In this document: in pieces, positions 6,724 through 12,304 of the stretch | Numbering within the stretch: position 1 is the stretch's first letter | How the letters are laid out: each line of letters begins with the position of its first letter | Source: an uncultured Prevotella sp. | Lineage (GTDB): Bacteria; Bacteroidota; Bacteroidia; Bacteroidales; Bacteroidaceae | Length of the DNA stretch: 12,304 bases | NCBI GenBank assembly: GCA_900553965.1 | Contig: USFX01000067.1 | Coordinates: 1-12,304 of the forward strand | Reading direction: 5' to 3' | Notes under the pieces: generated by a model | Database searches by the model: none | What the model saw: the letters and a program-made list of their open reading frames with translations, nothing else | What the model was told of the DNA's origin: nothing | Program-made: the position numbers and the translations under genes

Positions 6724-6738
6724 TTATCCGGTGGATAA
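6724..6738. repeat. Short perfect palindrome beside the 22-bp array
   Basis: TTATCC-GGT-GGATAA is a 6-bp perfect stem around three bases, 11 bp left of the phased array. It may be part of the same regulatory region or chance. Confidence 0.35.
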
Positions 6739-6748
6739 GATACGGCAA

Positions 6749-6836
6749 AGTAAAATGAGTCATTTTACCGACCAATATGAGTCATATTACCGAGTAAAAC
6801 GACTCATTTTACTTTCCAATATGACTCATTTTACTT
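6749..6836. promoter_or_regulatory. Array of four 22-bp palindromic units in phase (likely operator array)
   Basis: Four adjacent units of exactly 22 bp (6749-6770, 6771-6792, 6793-6814, 6815-6836) each carry a dyad centred on 6759, 6781, 6803 and 6825. The first dyad, TAAAATGAGTCATTTTA, is perfect; the second, AATATGAGTCATATT, is perfect; the third and fourth have one or two changed bases. Units one and three begin AGTAAAA, units two and four contain CCAATATGA, giving a 44-bp super-repeat (35 of 44 identical by my count). The odd central base is G, G, C, C. Twenty-two bp is close to two helical turns, so all sites face one side of the helix. There are no spacers, which excludes CRISPR. The regulator and target gene are not identified; the HU-like gene and the DUF4468 gene are the two flanking genes. 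Confidence 0.7.
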
Positions 6837-6883
6837 TCACACCCGGCCTCCGTCTGCCAGCCGGAGACGTCCCGACGGCAATG

Positions 6884-6915
6884 CAAAGATAATAAATCAA
6901 AACGCCGAAAGCAAG
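6884..6915 (-). promoter_or_regulatory. Possible distal promoter of the HU-like gene
   Basis: Minus strand: TATCTTTG followed by C (6884-6891) with CTTG (6912-6915) 20 nt upstream, one base off the TTTG consensus. A transcript from about 6879 would cross the 22-bp array and reach the HU-like gene with a leader of about 280 nt. The beginning of that leader is GC-rich with alternative stems (CGTCT/AGACG and CTCCG/CGGAG within 6849-6878). Confidence 0.4.
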
Positions 6916-7104
6916 AAAACCGGCAGAAAATTTCAAATCAGATATTGTGGCGACATCAGACCACACGGACATAATCATTGACAGACAAGGTGGTTCTGAC
7001 AATTGCCTTATATTGAGCTTTTACAGACATTGTCCTCCCCTCCCCCGCAAAAACAGCGGCAAAAGCCATGAGAAAAGCAAAAAGTGTGTTAATCTGGGCC
7101 GCAC
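6892..7104. other. Intergenic stretch with no recognised feature
   Basis: Apart from the -33 match at 6912-6915, this AT-rich stretch between the array and the DUF4468 promoter holds short frames only (for example one of 16 codons beginning at the ATG at 7068). I see no hairpin, repeat or promoter in it that I would defend. Confidence 0.5.
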
Positions 7105-7138
7105 ATTGTCTTTATTAATAAGATATTTTGTAACTTTG
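7105..7138 (+). promoter_or_regulatory. Promoter of the DUF4468-porin cluster
   Basis: TAACTTTG (7131-7138) is a full -7 match, with ATTG (7105-7108) 22 nt upstream as an imperfect -33. Transcription would begin near 7143, giving a leader of about 24 nt. With the small gaps that follow, it probably serves all three plus-strand genes. Confidence 0.55.
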
Positions 7139-7166
7139 CCTGAAATTCAAAACAAGCAAAGAGACA

Positions 7167-7760
7167 ATGAAGAAGATTTTTATTGTGATACTGATGTGCC
7201 TGCCGGTGATTGCCATGGCGCAGAACACATGGGAGAAACCGGTCGAGAAGGCCAATCCGGACAGCAAATATCTCGTCGGGGCAGTGCCCGTGGTCGACGG
7301 CAGGGTCGTTTTCGAAACCAACATAAGCGCACCGGGAAAAAAGGCCGGCGAAATCTACCGCACGATGCTCCGCGAGCTGGAGGCCATGACACATGAGGAG
7401 GGACAGTTTGAGCAGAGCCGCATAATCATCGCCGACTCCGTGAAAAACGAGATCTGCGCCGGCTATCAGGAGTGGCTCGTCTTCAAGAACAAGCCGCTCG
7501 CCCTCGACCGCACACGCCTTTTCTACAACATCTTCGTGACCTGCGAGGACGGGAAGGCCAACGTCAGGATGACCCGCATACACTATCTCTACGAAGAGGA
7601 ACGAAACCCTCAGGCACTCAAGGCAGAAGAATGGATCACGGACGAATACGGCCTGAAGAAGAGCAAGGAGAAACTGTCGAGAGTGACCGGAAAGTTCCGC
7701 CGCAAGACTATTGACCGCAAAGACTATCTGTTCGACAAGTTCACCAACCTTCTGAAATAA
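7167..7760 (+). CDS. Secreted DUF4468 domain protein (TBP-like fold)
   Basis: Exported protein of unknown function, 197 residues, with a Sec signal peptide (MKKIFIVILMCLPVIAMAQ, cleavage expected after AMA before Gln19). The mature part fits the DUF4468 family, described as having a TBP-like fold: YLVGAVPVVDGRVVFETNI (about 35-53), EIYRTMLRELEAM, SVKNEICAGYQEWLVFKN, FYNIFVTCEDGKANVRMTRIHYLYE (about 123-147), and a basic C-terminus with KFRRKTIDRKDYLFDKFTNLLK. It most likely sits in the periplasm or at the cell surface. The next gene begins six bases after its stop, so it is first in a probable operon with a small membrane protein and a porin. No enzymatic motif is visible. The family call is from recall and is fairly firm; the role is not known. 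Confidence 0.8.
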   Translation: MKKIFIVILMCLPVIAMAQNTWEKPVEKANPDSKYLVGAVPVVDGRVVFETNISAPGKKAGEIYRTMLRELEAMTHEEGQFEQSRIIIADSVKNEICAGYQEWLVFKNKPLALDRTRLFYNIFVTCEDGKANVRMTRIHYLYEEERNPQALKAEEWITDEYGLKKSKEKLSRVTGKFRRKTIDRKDYLFDKFTNLLK

Positions 7761-7766
7761 GCCATC

Positions 7767-8000
7767 ATGCCACAGGAAGAATACCAGAGTCCGCTGAGAC
7801 GCCCCGAACGCAGGCACAGCAAGCCCGAGAACAGCCTCCTGTTCAAGTTGCGCAACATCCTGAACATCATCTTCATGATTGGCGCCGTGGCCGGAGTGAT
7901 ATGCTATCTGTATGCCGACAAACAGACGGGAATCATCATCGTCATGTGCGCAATGGTAGTCAAGTTTGCCGAATCCGCAATCAGATTTCTCAACCGATAG
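7767..8000 (+). CDS. Small two-helix inner-membrane protein, hypothetical
   Basis: A 77-residue protein with a basic, proline-containing N-terminus (about 1-24, many Arg and Lys) and two membrane helices: about 28-48 (LRNILNIIFMIGAVAGVICYLY) and about 54-72 (GIIIVMCAMVVKFAESAIRF). The short turn ADKQTG lies between them. By the positive-inside rule both ends should face the cytoplasm. It begins six bases after DUF4468 and its stop TAG (7998-8000) is directly followed by the porin ATG, so it is probably translated together with its neighbours. I do not recognise a named family. Placement between a secreted protein and an outer-membrane porin suggests an envelope role, which is inference. Confidence 0.75.
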   Translation: MPQEEYQSPLRRPERRHSKPENSLLFKLRNILNIIFMIGAVAGVICYLYADKQTGIIIVMCAMVVKFAESAIRFLNR

Positions 8001-10364
8001 ATGAAGAAGATAGCCACAGCCGTCCTGATGGTGATGCTCGTCACGGCCGTCCACGCGCAGATACTCAATCCGATGGACACCGACGGCATGATGCCGGAAA
8101 TGGACAGCAACACCAACAGGAACTTCAATAAGCACAACAACGATACGACGGCGGCAAAGGAGGTTCCGAAAGGTCTGTATGTATGGACCGTGGACCGGCG
8201 TTTCGGCGACATCACACCGGCCGAGCCGGACACAATGCCCCATCTGTTCATGAACACGCTGTTCAACACAGGACTCCACGGCGAATACAACACCACCGGA
8301 AACAACTATACGGCACGCGAGAGCCGCATCGTCATCGACCGCCCGCTGACGGAACAGTTCATCTTCACCCAGCCATATAGCTGGATGATCCGCCAGCCCG
8401 ACCAGCTCCATTTCACCAACACGCTGTCGCCGTTGACCAACATCACATATGACAACTGCGGAAACAAGACCAACGGCGAGGACCATATCGACGCGAAATT
8501 TGCCGTGAACGTGGGAAAGAGACTGGGCTTTGGCTTCGACCTCAACTACGCCTACGCACGCGGATACTACAGCAACCAGAGTGCTTCCCACTTCGGCGGA
8601 ACACTCTATGCGTCATATCTCGGCGACCGCTACAACATGCACGCCATTTTCTCCCGATATCATCAGAAGGTGGCGGAAAACGGAGGTATCACCGACGACA
8701 ACTATATCACCCACCCCGAGACCTTTGACGACCAGTTCAGCGAAAACGAGATACCCACCGTTCTCAGCCGCAACTGGAACCGCAACGACAACACCCACCT
8801 GTTCCTCACCCACCGCTACAGTCTCGGTTTCTACCGTATGGTCAAGATGACCGACGAGGAAATAAAGGCGCGCAAGTTCGCCGAGGAGTCAAAGAAAGAA
8901 AAAGACGAGCGCGAGGCACAAAACGCCGAAACGACATCAGCAACATCAGGACGCCCGGAGGGTGCAAAAATTGCCAGTGGAAAAGCTCCTTCGGGACGGC
9001 CGGACGGAGCTGCAATTGCCGGTGACGAGTCGGACCTGAAGCTGAAGGAGACGACCGACACGACACGCATCAGCGTCGAATCGCAGGCGAAGATGGACAG
9101 TCTGCTGGCCGAGAAGGCGCGGCAGGACAGCATCGACGCCACTATGAAAAGGGTCTTCGTGCCGGTGACGAGCTTCATCCATACACTCGACTACAACACG
9201 TACAACCGCATTTATCAGGCATACGAGACGCCGGACAACTACTACGCGGACACGTTCTACCGCTATAACCCGGAGTGGACCTATCCCGGAGACTCCATCT
9301 ACGACCAGACAAAGATGATGTCGCTGCGCAACACGCTCGGAATAGCATTGCTGGAGGGATTCAACAAATATGCCAAGGCGGGCCTGAAGGTCTTTGCCAG
9401 CCATGAGCTGAGGCGGTTCGACATACCAGAAATCGTATATGACGGAAACGGGAAGATGGCCGCTTTGGCCCGCTGGAATGAACATTCGGTCAGCGTCGGC
9501 GGTCAGATAAGCAAGACACTGGGACGCACGCTCCATTATAATCTGGCGGCGGAGACATGGCTCGCCGGCGAGGACATCGGCCAACTGAAGATTGACTTCA
9601 GCACCGACCTCAACTTTCCGCTTTTCGGCGACACCGTCACGCTGGCCGCAAAGGCTTATTTCTACCGCCTCAACCCGACGTTCTATCAGCGTCACTACCA
9701 CTCCAAGCATCTGTGGTGGGACCGCGAGAACCTCAGCAAGGAGACACGCACACGTGTCGAGGGTCTCTTCACATACCGCAAGACGAAGACCCGGCTGCGC
9801 GTGGCTATCGAGGAAATCCAGAACTACACGTACTTCGGTATGAGCTATGACGCCACGACGACGGGACGGACAAACATGACGGCCGGCATCAACCAGTGCA
9901 GCGGAAATATCAATCTGCTCACGGCGCAGCTCATGCAGAACTTCCGGCTCGGCATCCTGAATTGGGAGAACATCGTCACCTATCAGAATTCAAACCGCGA
10001 GGAGGTCCTGCCGGTACCTGCCCTGAACCTTTTCACCAACCTGTACATAAAGTTCAAGATTGTCAACGAGCTGGCTGTCGAGCTGGGCGGCGACGCTTAT
10101 TTCTTCACCAACTATTTCGCGCCGGACTACTGTCCGCAGCTCAATCAGTTCGCCGTGCAGCAGAAAGCGGAGAGCAGGGTGAAGCTGGGCGGCTATCCCT
10201 TCGTGGACGTCTACGCCAACATGCACCTCAAGCACACGCGCTTCTTCATCATGTACAGCCACATCAACGCCGGCAACGGAAACTCCATGTATTTCCTTGC
10301 ACCACATTATCCGCAGAACGGAAAGATTCTGCGCTTCGGACTTTCGTGGAACTTCTTCAACTGA
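8001..10364 (+). CDS. Putative outer-membrane porin (Porin_10 / DUF4289 family)
   Basis: Outer-membrane beta-barrel of a Bacteroidetes family called putative porin, 787 residues. It has a Sec signal peptide (MKKIATAVLMVMLVTAVHA, cleavage expected before Gln20) and, after a polar Asn/Asp-rich stretch, many alternating hydrophobic/aromatic strands. The C-terminus FGLSWNFFN is a typical barrel-assembly signal. Segments such as YRYNPEWTYPGDSIYDQTKM and MSLRNTLGIALLEGFNKYAKAGLKVF fit the family. A charged, strand-free segment (about 288-381) carries a 15-residue tandem repeat, SGRPEGAKIASGKAP then SGRPDGAAIAGDESD. The ATG abuts the stop of the preceding gene. Its substrate is unknown; assembly would depend on the Bam machinery, whose BamD is encoded in this window. 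Family placement is from recall. Confidence 0.82.
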   Translation: MKKIATAVLMVMLVTAVHAQILNPMDTDGMMPEMDSNTNRNFNKHNNDTTAAKEVPKGLYVWTVDRRFGDITPAEPDTMPHLFMNTLFNTGLHGEYNTTGNNYTARESRIVIDRPLTEQFIFTQPYSWMIRQPDQLHFTNTLSPLTNITYDNCGNKTNGEDHIDAKFAVNVGKRLGFGFDLNYAYARGYYSNQSASHFGGTLYASYLGDRYNMHAIFSRYHQKVAENGGITDDNYITHPETFDDQFSENEIPTVLSRNWNRNDNTHLFLTHRYSLGFYRMVKMTDEEIKARKFAEESKKEKDEREAQNAETTSATSGRPEGAKIASGKAPSGRPDGAAIAGDESDLKLKETTDTTRISVESQAKMDSLLAEKARQDSIDATMKRVFVPVTSFIHTLDYNTYNRIYQAYETPDNYYADTFYRYNPEWTYPGDSIYDQTKMMSLRNTLGIALLEGFNKYAKAGLKVFASHELRRFDIPEIVYDGNGKMAALARWNEHSVSVGGQISKTLGRTLHYNLAAETWLAGEDIGQLKIDFSTDLNFPLFGDTVTLAAKAYFYRLNPTFYQRHYHSKHLWWDRENLSKETRTRVEGLFTYRKTKTRLRVAIEEIQNYTYFGMSYDATTTGRTNMTAGINQCSGNINLLTAQLMQNFRLGILNWENIVTYQNSNREEVLPVPALNLFTNLYIKFKIVNELAVELGGDAYFFTNYFAPDYCPQLNQFAVQQKAESRVKLGGYPFVDVYANMHLKHTRFFIMYSHINAGNGNSMYFLAPHYPQNGKILRFGLSWNFFN
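8946..9035 (+). repeat. In-frame 45-bp tandem repeat inside the porin gene
   Basis: Two units (8946-8990 and 8991-9035) encode residues 316-330 and 331-345, of the form SGRP(E/D)GA-IA. The DNA around 8986-9011 is partly palindromic, GCTCC...GGAGC, and the minus strand read in one frame gives APSGRPEGA as well. The repeat sits in the charged segment between strands, where added residues should do little harm to the barrel. Confidence 0.65.
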
Positions 10365-10387
10365 CAGACAACTGACTACCTATAAGC

Positions 10388-10425
10388 GAAATGCCGCAGA
10401 CCCGTGATAAGGTCTGCGGCATTTC
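10388..10425. terminator. Strong bidirectional terminator between porin and HD genes
   Basis: A 15-bp perfect stem, GAAATGCCGCAGACC (10388-10402) with its complement (10411-10425), closes an 8-nt loop. It lies 23 nt after the porin stop and 34 nt after the stop of the convergent HD gene, so it can serve both. The T run is short and lies mainly in the stem. Confidence 0.8.
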
Positions 10426-10459
10426 CAATTTCTAATGATTATAAGATAATAGGAATGAG

Positions 10460-11113
10460 TTAGAAGTTTTCATCTCCTTTTATATTCTCCTCCTCGAAGA
10501 TTGTGTCGAATATCCGGCGCAGCTCCTGCGGCTTCACGATGAGCTCCCTCAGCTCGGCGAGATTGCGCTCGTTTTCCGACCTGGGAATCCAGAGGCGGAT
10601 ATATCCGTGGACGGAATACTTGTTGTCGAGATGCTCACGGAATCGCTGCCACTGCTTCTCACGGTCCAGTTCCGGATAGTTCGCCAGCCCATACTGGACC
10701 GTGCGGCGGAAGACCGTTGACGGTTCGAGGTCGCGGTCTGCCTCCGCCACGATTTTTCCGTAGATGCTACGGGGCGCGTGAGAAGCCGATGCACGGTGGT
10801 CTTCGACGGCTTCTTTCATAATCTTTATCTGCTCTGGAGAGAACCATCGCTTCAGACGAGCGTCGCGGGCGAGTATCTGTCCGCCGGTGATATGGTGGAC
10901 GGCGCGCGGCCCGGACATGCCGATGTCATGATAAGCGGCTATGGCGTAGACCATGTTTATGTCTGCGCCGGTCGTACGGACGAGGTCGAGAGAGCGGCGT
11001 ATGACCCTCGTGACATGACTGAGGCCGTGCGCTTTGTCAAATTCGGAATACTTCGGGAGTATGCTGGTCTCTATGAACTCAACCAGATCAAGGCTTGCTG
11101 TATTGCTTATCAT
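10460..11113 (-). CDS. HD-domain metal-dependent phosphohydrolase-like protein
   Basis: Probable cytosolic phosphohydrolase of the HD superfamily, 217 residues, with no signal or membrane segment. Metal ligands are in the expected order: His33 (in KAHGLSHVTRV, His29 is an alternative), His62-Asp63 (AAYHDIG), His106 (EDHR) and Asp126 (AEADRDLE). After the domain comes FRRTVQYGLANYPELDREKQWQRFREHL and a C-terminal region with GYIRLWIPRSENERNLAEL, a pattern I recall from a family of uncharacterised bacterial HD proteins. The open frame runs upstream to 12127, but the ATG at 11113 gives the correct N-terminus, and the promoter at 11137-11168 and the menA gene occupy the longer part. It is divergent from menA and shares a promoter region with it. 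The substrate is not known. Confidence 0.8.
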   Translation of the reverse strand: MISNTASLDLVEFIETSILPKYSEFDKAHGLSHVTRVIRRSLDLVRTTGADINMVYAIAAYHDIGMSGPRAVHHITGGQILARDARLKRWFSPEQIKIMKEAVEDHRASASHAPRSIYGKIVAEADRDLEPSTVFRRTVQYGLANYPELDREKQWQRFREHLDNKYSVHGYIRLWIPRSENERNLAELRELIVKPQELRRIFDTIFEEENIKGDENF

Positions 11114-11132
11114 CACAAAATAGATTAATATT

Positions 11133-11164
11133 TTTGCAAATATACTGAATAATGCGTACTTTTG
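11133..11164 (+). promoter_or_regulatory. menA promoter
   Basis: TTTG (11133-11136), 20-nt spacer and TACTTTTG (11157-11164) match the Bacteroidetes consensus fully. Transcription would begin near 11169, about 17 nt before the menA ATG. It occupies almost the same bases as the HD-gene promoter on the other strand. Confidence 0.7.
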
Positions 11165-11168
11165 CAAT
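11137..11168 (-). promoter_or_regulatory. HD-gene promoter, interleaved with that of menA
   Basis: Minus strand: TATATTTG (11137-11144) with ATTG (11165-11168) 20 nt upstream, one base from the -33 consensus. The -7 of this promoter begins directly next to the -33 of menA, and the reverse holds at the other end. Transcription would begin near 11132. Confidence 0.6.
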
Positions 11169-11185
11169 AAATAAAGCGAAAAAGA

Positions 11186-12097
11186 ATGGAAGAGAGCAAC
11201 ATACGGATTGATTCGCCGCGGGCGTGGATGCTCGCCGCACGGCCGAAGACGCTGACGGGAGCCGCCGTGCCCGTGATGATAGGACTCGCGCTGGCCTACA
11301 CCGACGCAAGAATGTACGCCGACGACGTTTTCAGCTGGACAGCCGCGGCCTTGTGCCTCCTTTTCGCTTTCATCATGCAGATTGACGCCAACTTCATCAA
11401 CGATTTCTTCGACTACCTCAACGGTATGGATGACGTGGAAAAACGTCTCGGCCCGCGCCGTGCCTGTACGCAGGGATGGGTGAAGATGGACTCCATGAAA
11501 CGGGCCATAGCCCTGACGACATGTCTGGCCTGCGTCTGCGGACTGCCGCTCGTGCTCTATGGCGGTCTGGAGATGATTCTGGTAGGAGCAGTGTGCGTCG
11601 TGTTCTGCTTCCTCTACACCACCCATCTGGCCCAAAAGGGGCTGGGCGACGTTCTCGTCATAGTCTTTTTCGGCGTCGTTCCGGTCTGTATCACCTATTA
11701 CATACAGCTTCACACGTTCACATGGCAGGTCTTCACGGCATCCATTGCCTGCGGCTTTGTCATCGACGGGCTGCTCATCGTCAACAACTACCGCGACCGC
11801 GACAATGACCGCGAGACCGGAAAACGCACCATCGTCGTGCGCTTCGGAGCACAGGCGGGACGTTATGCCTATCTCGGAACGGGCATCACGGCGTGTCTTC
11901 TCGGCGTCGTCTTCATCGTGGAAGGCCATCCACTGGCTTTCATCCTGCCGCTGATATACCTCGTCATGCACACTTTCACATATCTGAAGATGGTGCGCAT
12001 CGACAGCGGACGGGAGCTGAACATCTGTCTCGGAGAGACCGCCCGCAACATGTTCATCTACGGTCTGGCCGTCGCCATCGGTCTGCTCGTCATCTGA
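11186..12097 (+). CDS. menA: 1,4-dihydroxy-2-naphthoate polyprenyltransferase MenA
   Basis: Inner-membrane UbiA-family enzyme that joins a polyprenyl chain to 1,4-dihydroxy-2-naphthoate, giving demethylmenaquinone, the step before methylation to menaquinone. The 303 residues match the family. The N-terminus has the typical AARPKTLTGAAVPVMIG (17-33). The first Asp-rich motif is NFINDFFDYLNGMDD (69-83) and the second is VNNYRDRDNDRETGKRT (199-215); both bind the Mg-diphosphate. About eight or nine hydrophobic helices follow the usual spacing. The ATG at 11186 is the only sensible start. Other menaquinone genes are not in the window, and the left neighbour is an unrelated divergent HD protein. 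Its end overlaps a convergent 50-codon gene by eight bases. I see no defect. Confidence 0.95.
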   Translation: MEESNIRIDSPRAWMLAARPKTLTGAAVPVMIGLALAYTDARMYADDVFSWTAAALCLLFAFIMQIDANFINDFFDYLNGMDDVEKRLGPRRACTQGWVKMDSMKRAIALTTCLACVCGLPLVLYGGLEMILVGAVCVVFCFLYTTHLAQKGLGDVLVIVFFGVVPVCITYYIQLHTFTWQVFTASIACGFVIDGLLIVNNYRDRDNDRETGKRTIVVRFGAQAGRYAYLGTGITACLLGVVFIVEGHPLAFILPLIYLVMHTFTYLKMVRIDSGRELNICLGETARNMFIYGLAVAIGLLVI

Positions 12098-12242
12098 AAT
12101 AAGTGTAATAAAGCACGGCCAGCACACCGATAAGTATCAGCGTGACTACAGTGCGTATGACACAACCGGCCAACCGCTTGACAAGAATGAAGCCGATGAT
12201 GATCATCAGCAGCAGTATGGCGTAATAACCGAAGTTTTCCAT
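12090..12242 (-). CDS. Small membrane protein, 50 residues, hypothetical
   Basis: A 50-residue frame, ATG at 12242 to TGA at 12090-12092, beginning MENFGYYAILLLMIIIGFIL. It is almost entirely hydrophobic: a first helix at about 5-20, a short polar turn (KRLAGCVIR, about 22-30) and a second helix at about 31-47, ending YYTYFR. It is encoded convergent to menA and its last 8 bases lie inside the menA coding end. It starts ten bases after a possible stop of an upstream gene, fitting an operon. No family is recognised, and the short length means chance cannot be excluded, but the codon use and clean two-helix pattern make it credible. Confidence 0.6.
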   Translation of the reverse strand: MENFGYYAILLLMIIIGFILVKRLAGCVIRTVVTLILIGVLAVLYYTYFR

Positions 12243-12252
12243 TATTCCAATA

Positions 12253-12303
12253 TTATCGTTTCAACCTTATGAAAACATCATGCCCGCATGACTTGCGGCC
12301 CGC
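12253..12303 (-). CDS. Possible 3' end of a gene running off the right edge (partial)
   Basis: On the minus strand the frame ending at the TAA (12253-12255) reads AGRKSCGHDVFIRLKR, which looks like a protein C-terminus. It would end ten bases before the ATG of the 50-residue gene, an operon-like spacing. The other two frames also reach stops here, so the choice of frame is uncertain and no family can be named. Confidence 0.3.
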   Translation of the reverse strand, partial: AGRKSCGHDVFIRLKR

Positions 12304-12304
12304 C

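Noticed and set aside
6757..6762. TGAGTCA core as a eukaryotic AP-1/GCN4 type site
   Set aside because: The host is bacterial; the heptamer is simply the centre of a longer AT-rich dyad and the likeness is coincidental.
6749..6836. CRISPR array
   Set aside because: The units are contiguous with no unique spacers, only four occur, and no cas gene is present.
7089..8591. A 500-codon open frame antisense to the DUF4468 gene and the porin start
   Set aside because: It spans two genes and their gap on the other strand, is rich in Val, His and Asp as expected from reversed codons, and matches no family I know.
9990..10307. A 105-codon open frame antisense to the porin C-terminus
   Set aside because: Shadow of porin codons, no start context and no family.
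11114..12127. N-terminal extension of the HD protein to a total of 555 residues
   Set aside because: The extension runs antisense through all of menA and across the shared promoter region. The ATG at 11113 gives the proper HD N-terminus.

Overview
The window looks like a chromosomal segment from a member of the order Bacteroidales, most likely Prevotella or a close relative. The reasons are the families present (Bacteroidetes-type omega subunit, DUF4293, HU-HIG DNA-binding protein, DUF4468, Porin_10, MenA), the absence of Shine-Dalgarno sites before most genes, and repeated matches to the Bacteroidetes promoter pattern TTTG - about 20 nt - TAnnTTTG. The genus is inferred from general similarity, not from any database search.

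Layout from left to right: a peptidase T gene (pepT, minus strand) at 42-1241; a 630-base gap (1242-1874) with the pepT promoter, a possible small RNA and two hairpin terminators; a minus-strand operon bamD - rpoZ(omega) - DUF4293 (3591 down to 1875); uvrB (plus, 3717-5750), divergent from bamD; a 430-base gap with a bidirectional terminator, a second possible small RNA and a 209-base inverted repeat; an HU-like gene (minus, 6180-6596); a 570-base gap with a phased array of four 22-bp palindromic units; a plus-strand envelope cluster of a DUF4468 secreted protein, a small two-helix membrane protein and a large outer-membrane porin (7167-10364); a strong bidirectional terminator; an HD-domain phosphohydrolase (minus, 10460-11113) divergent from menA (plus, 11186-12097); and a 50-residue membrane protein (minus, 12090-12242) whose 3' end overlaps the end of menA.

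Most genes are core functions: outer membrane biogenesis (BamD, porin), transcription (omega), nucleotide excision repair (UvrB), peptide breakdown (PepT) and menaquinone synthesis (MenA). I see no phage, CRISPR array, tRNA, rRNA, defence system or complete transposon. The unusual material is non-coding: the phased palindrome array at 6749-6836, the nested inverted repeat at 5966-6174, two promoter-to-terminator units of about 90 nt with no coding region, interleaved divergent promoters between the HD gene and menA, and an apparently leaderless uvrB. Several long antisense open frames opposite uvrB, the porin and pepT are codon-usage shadows and are not annotated.
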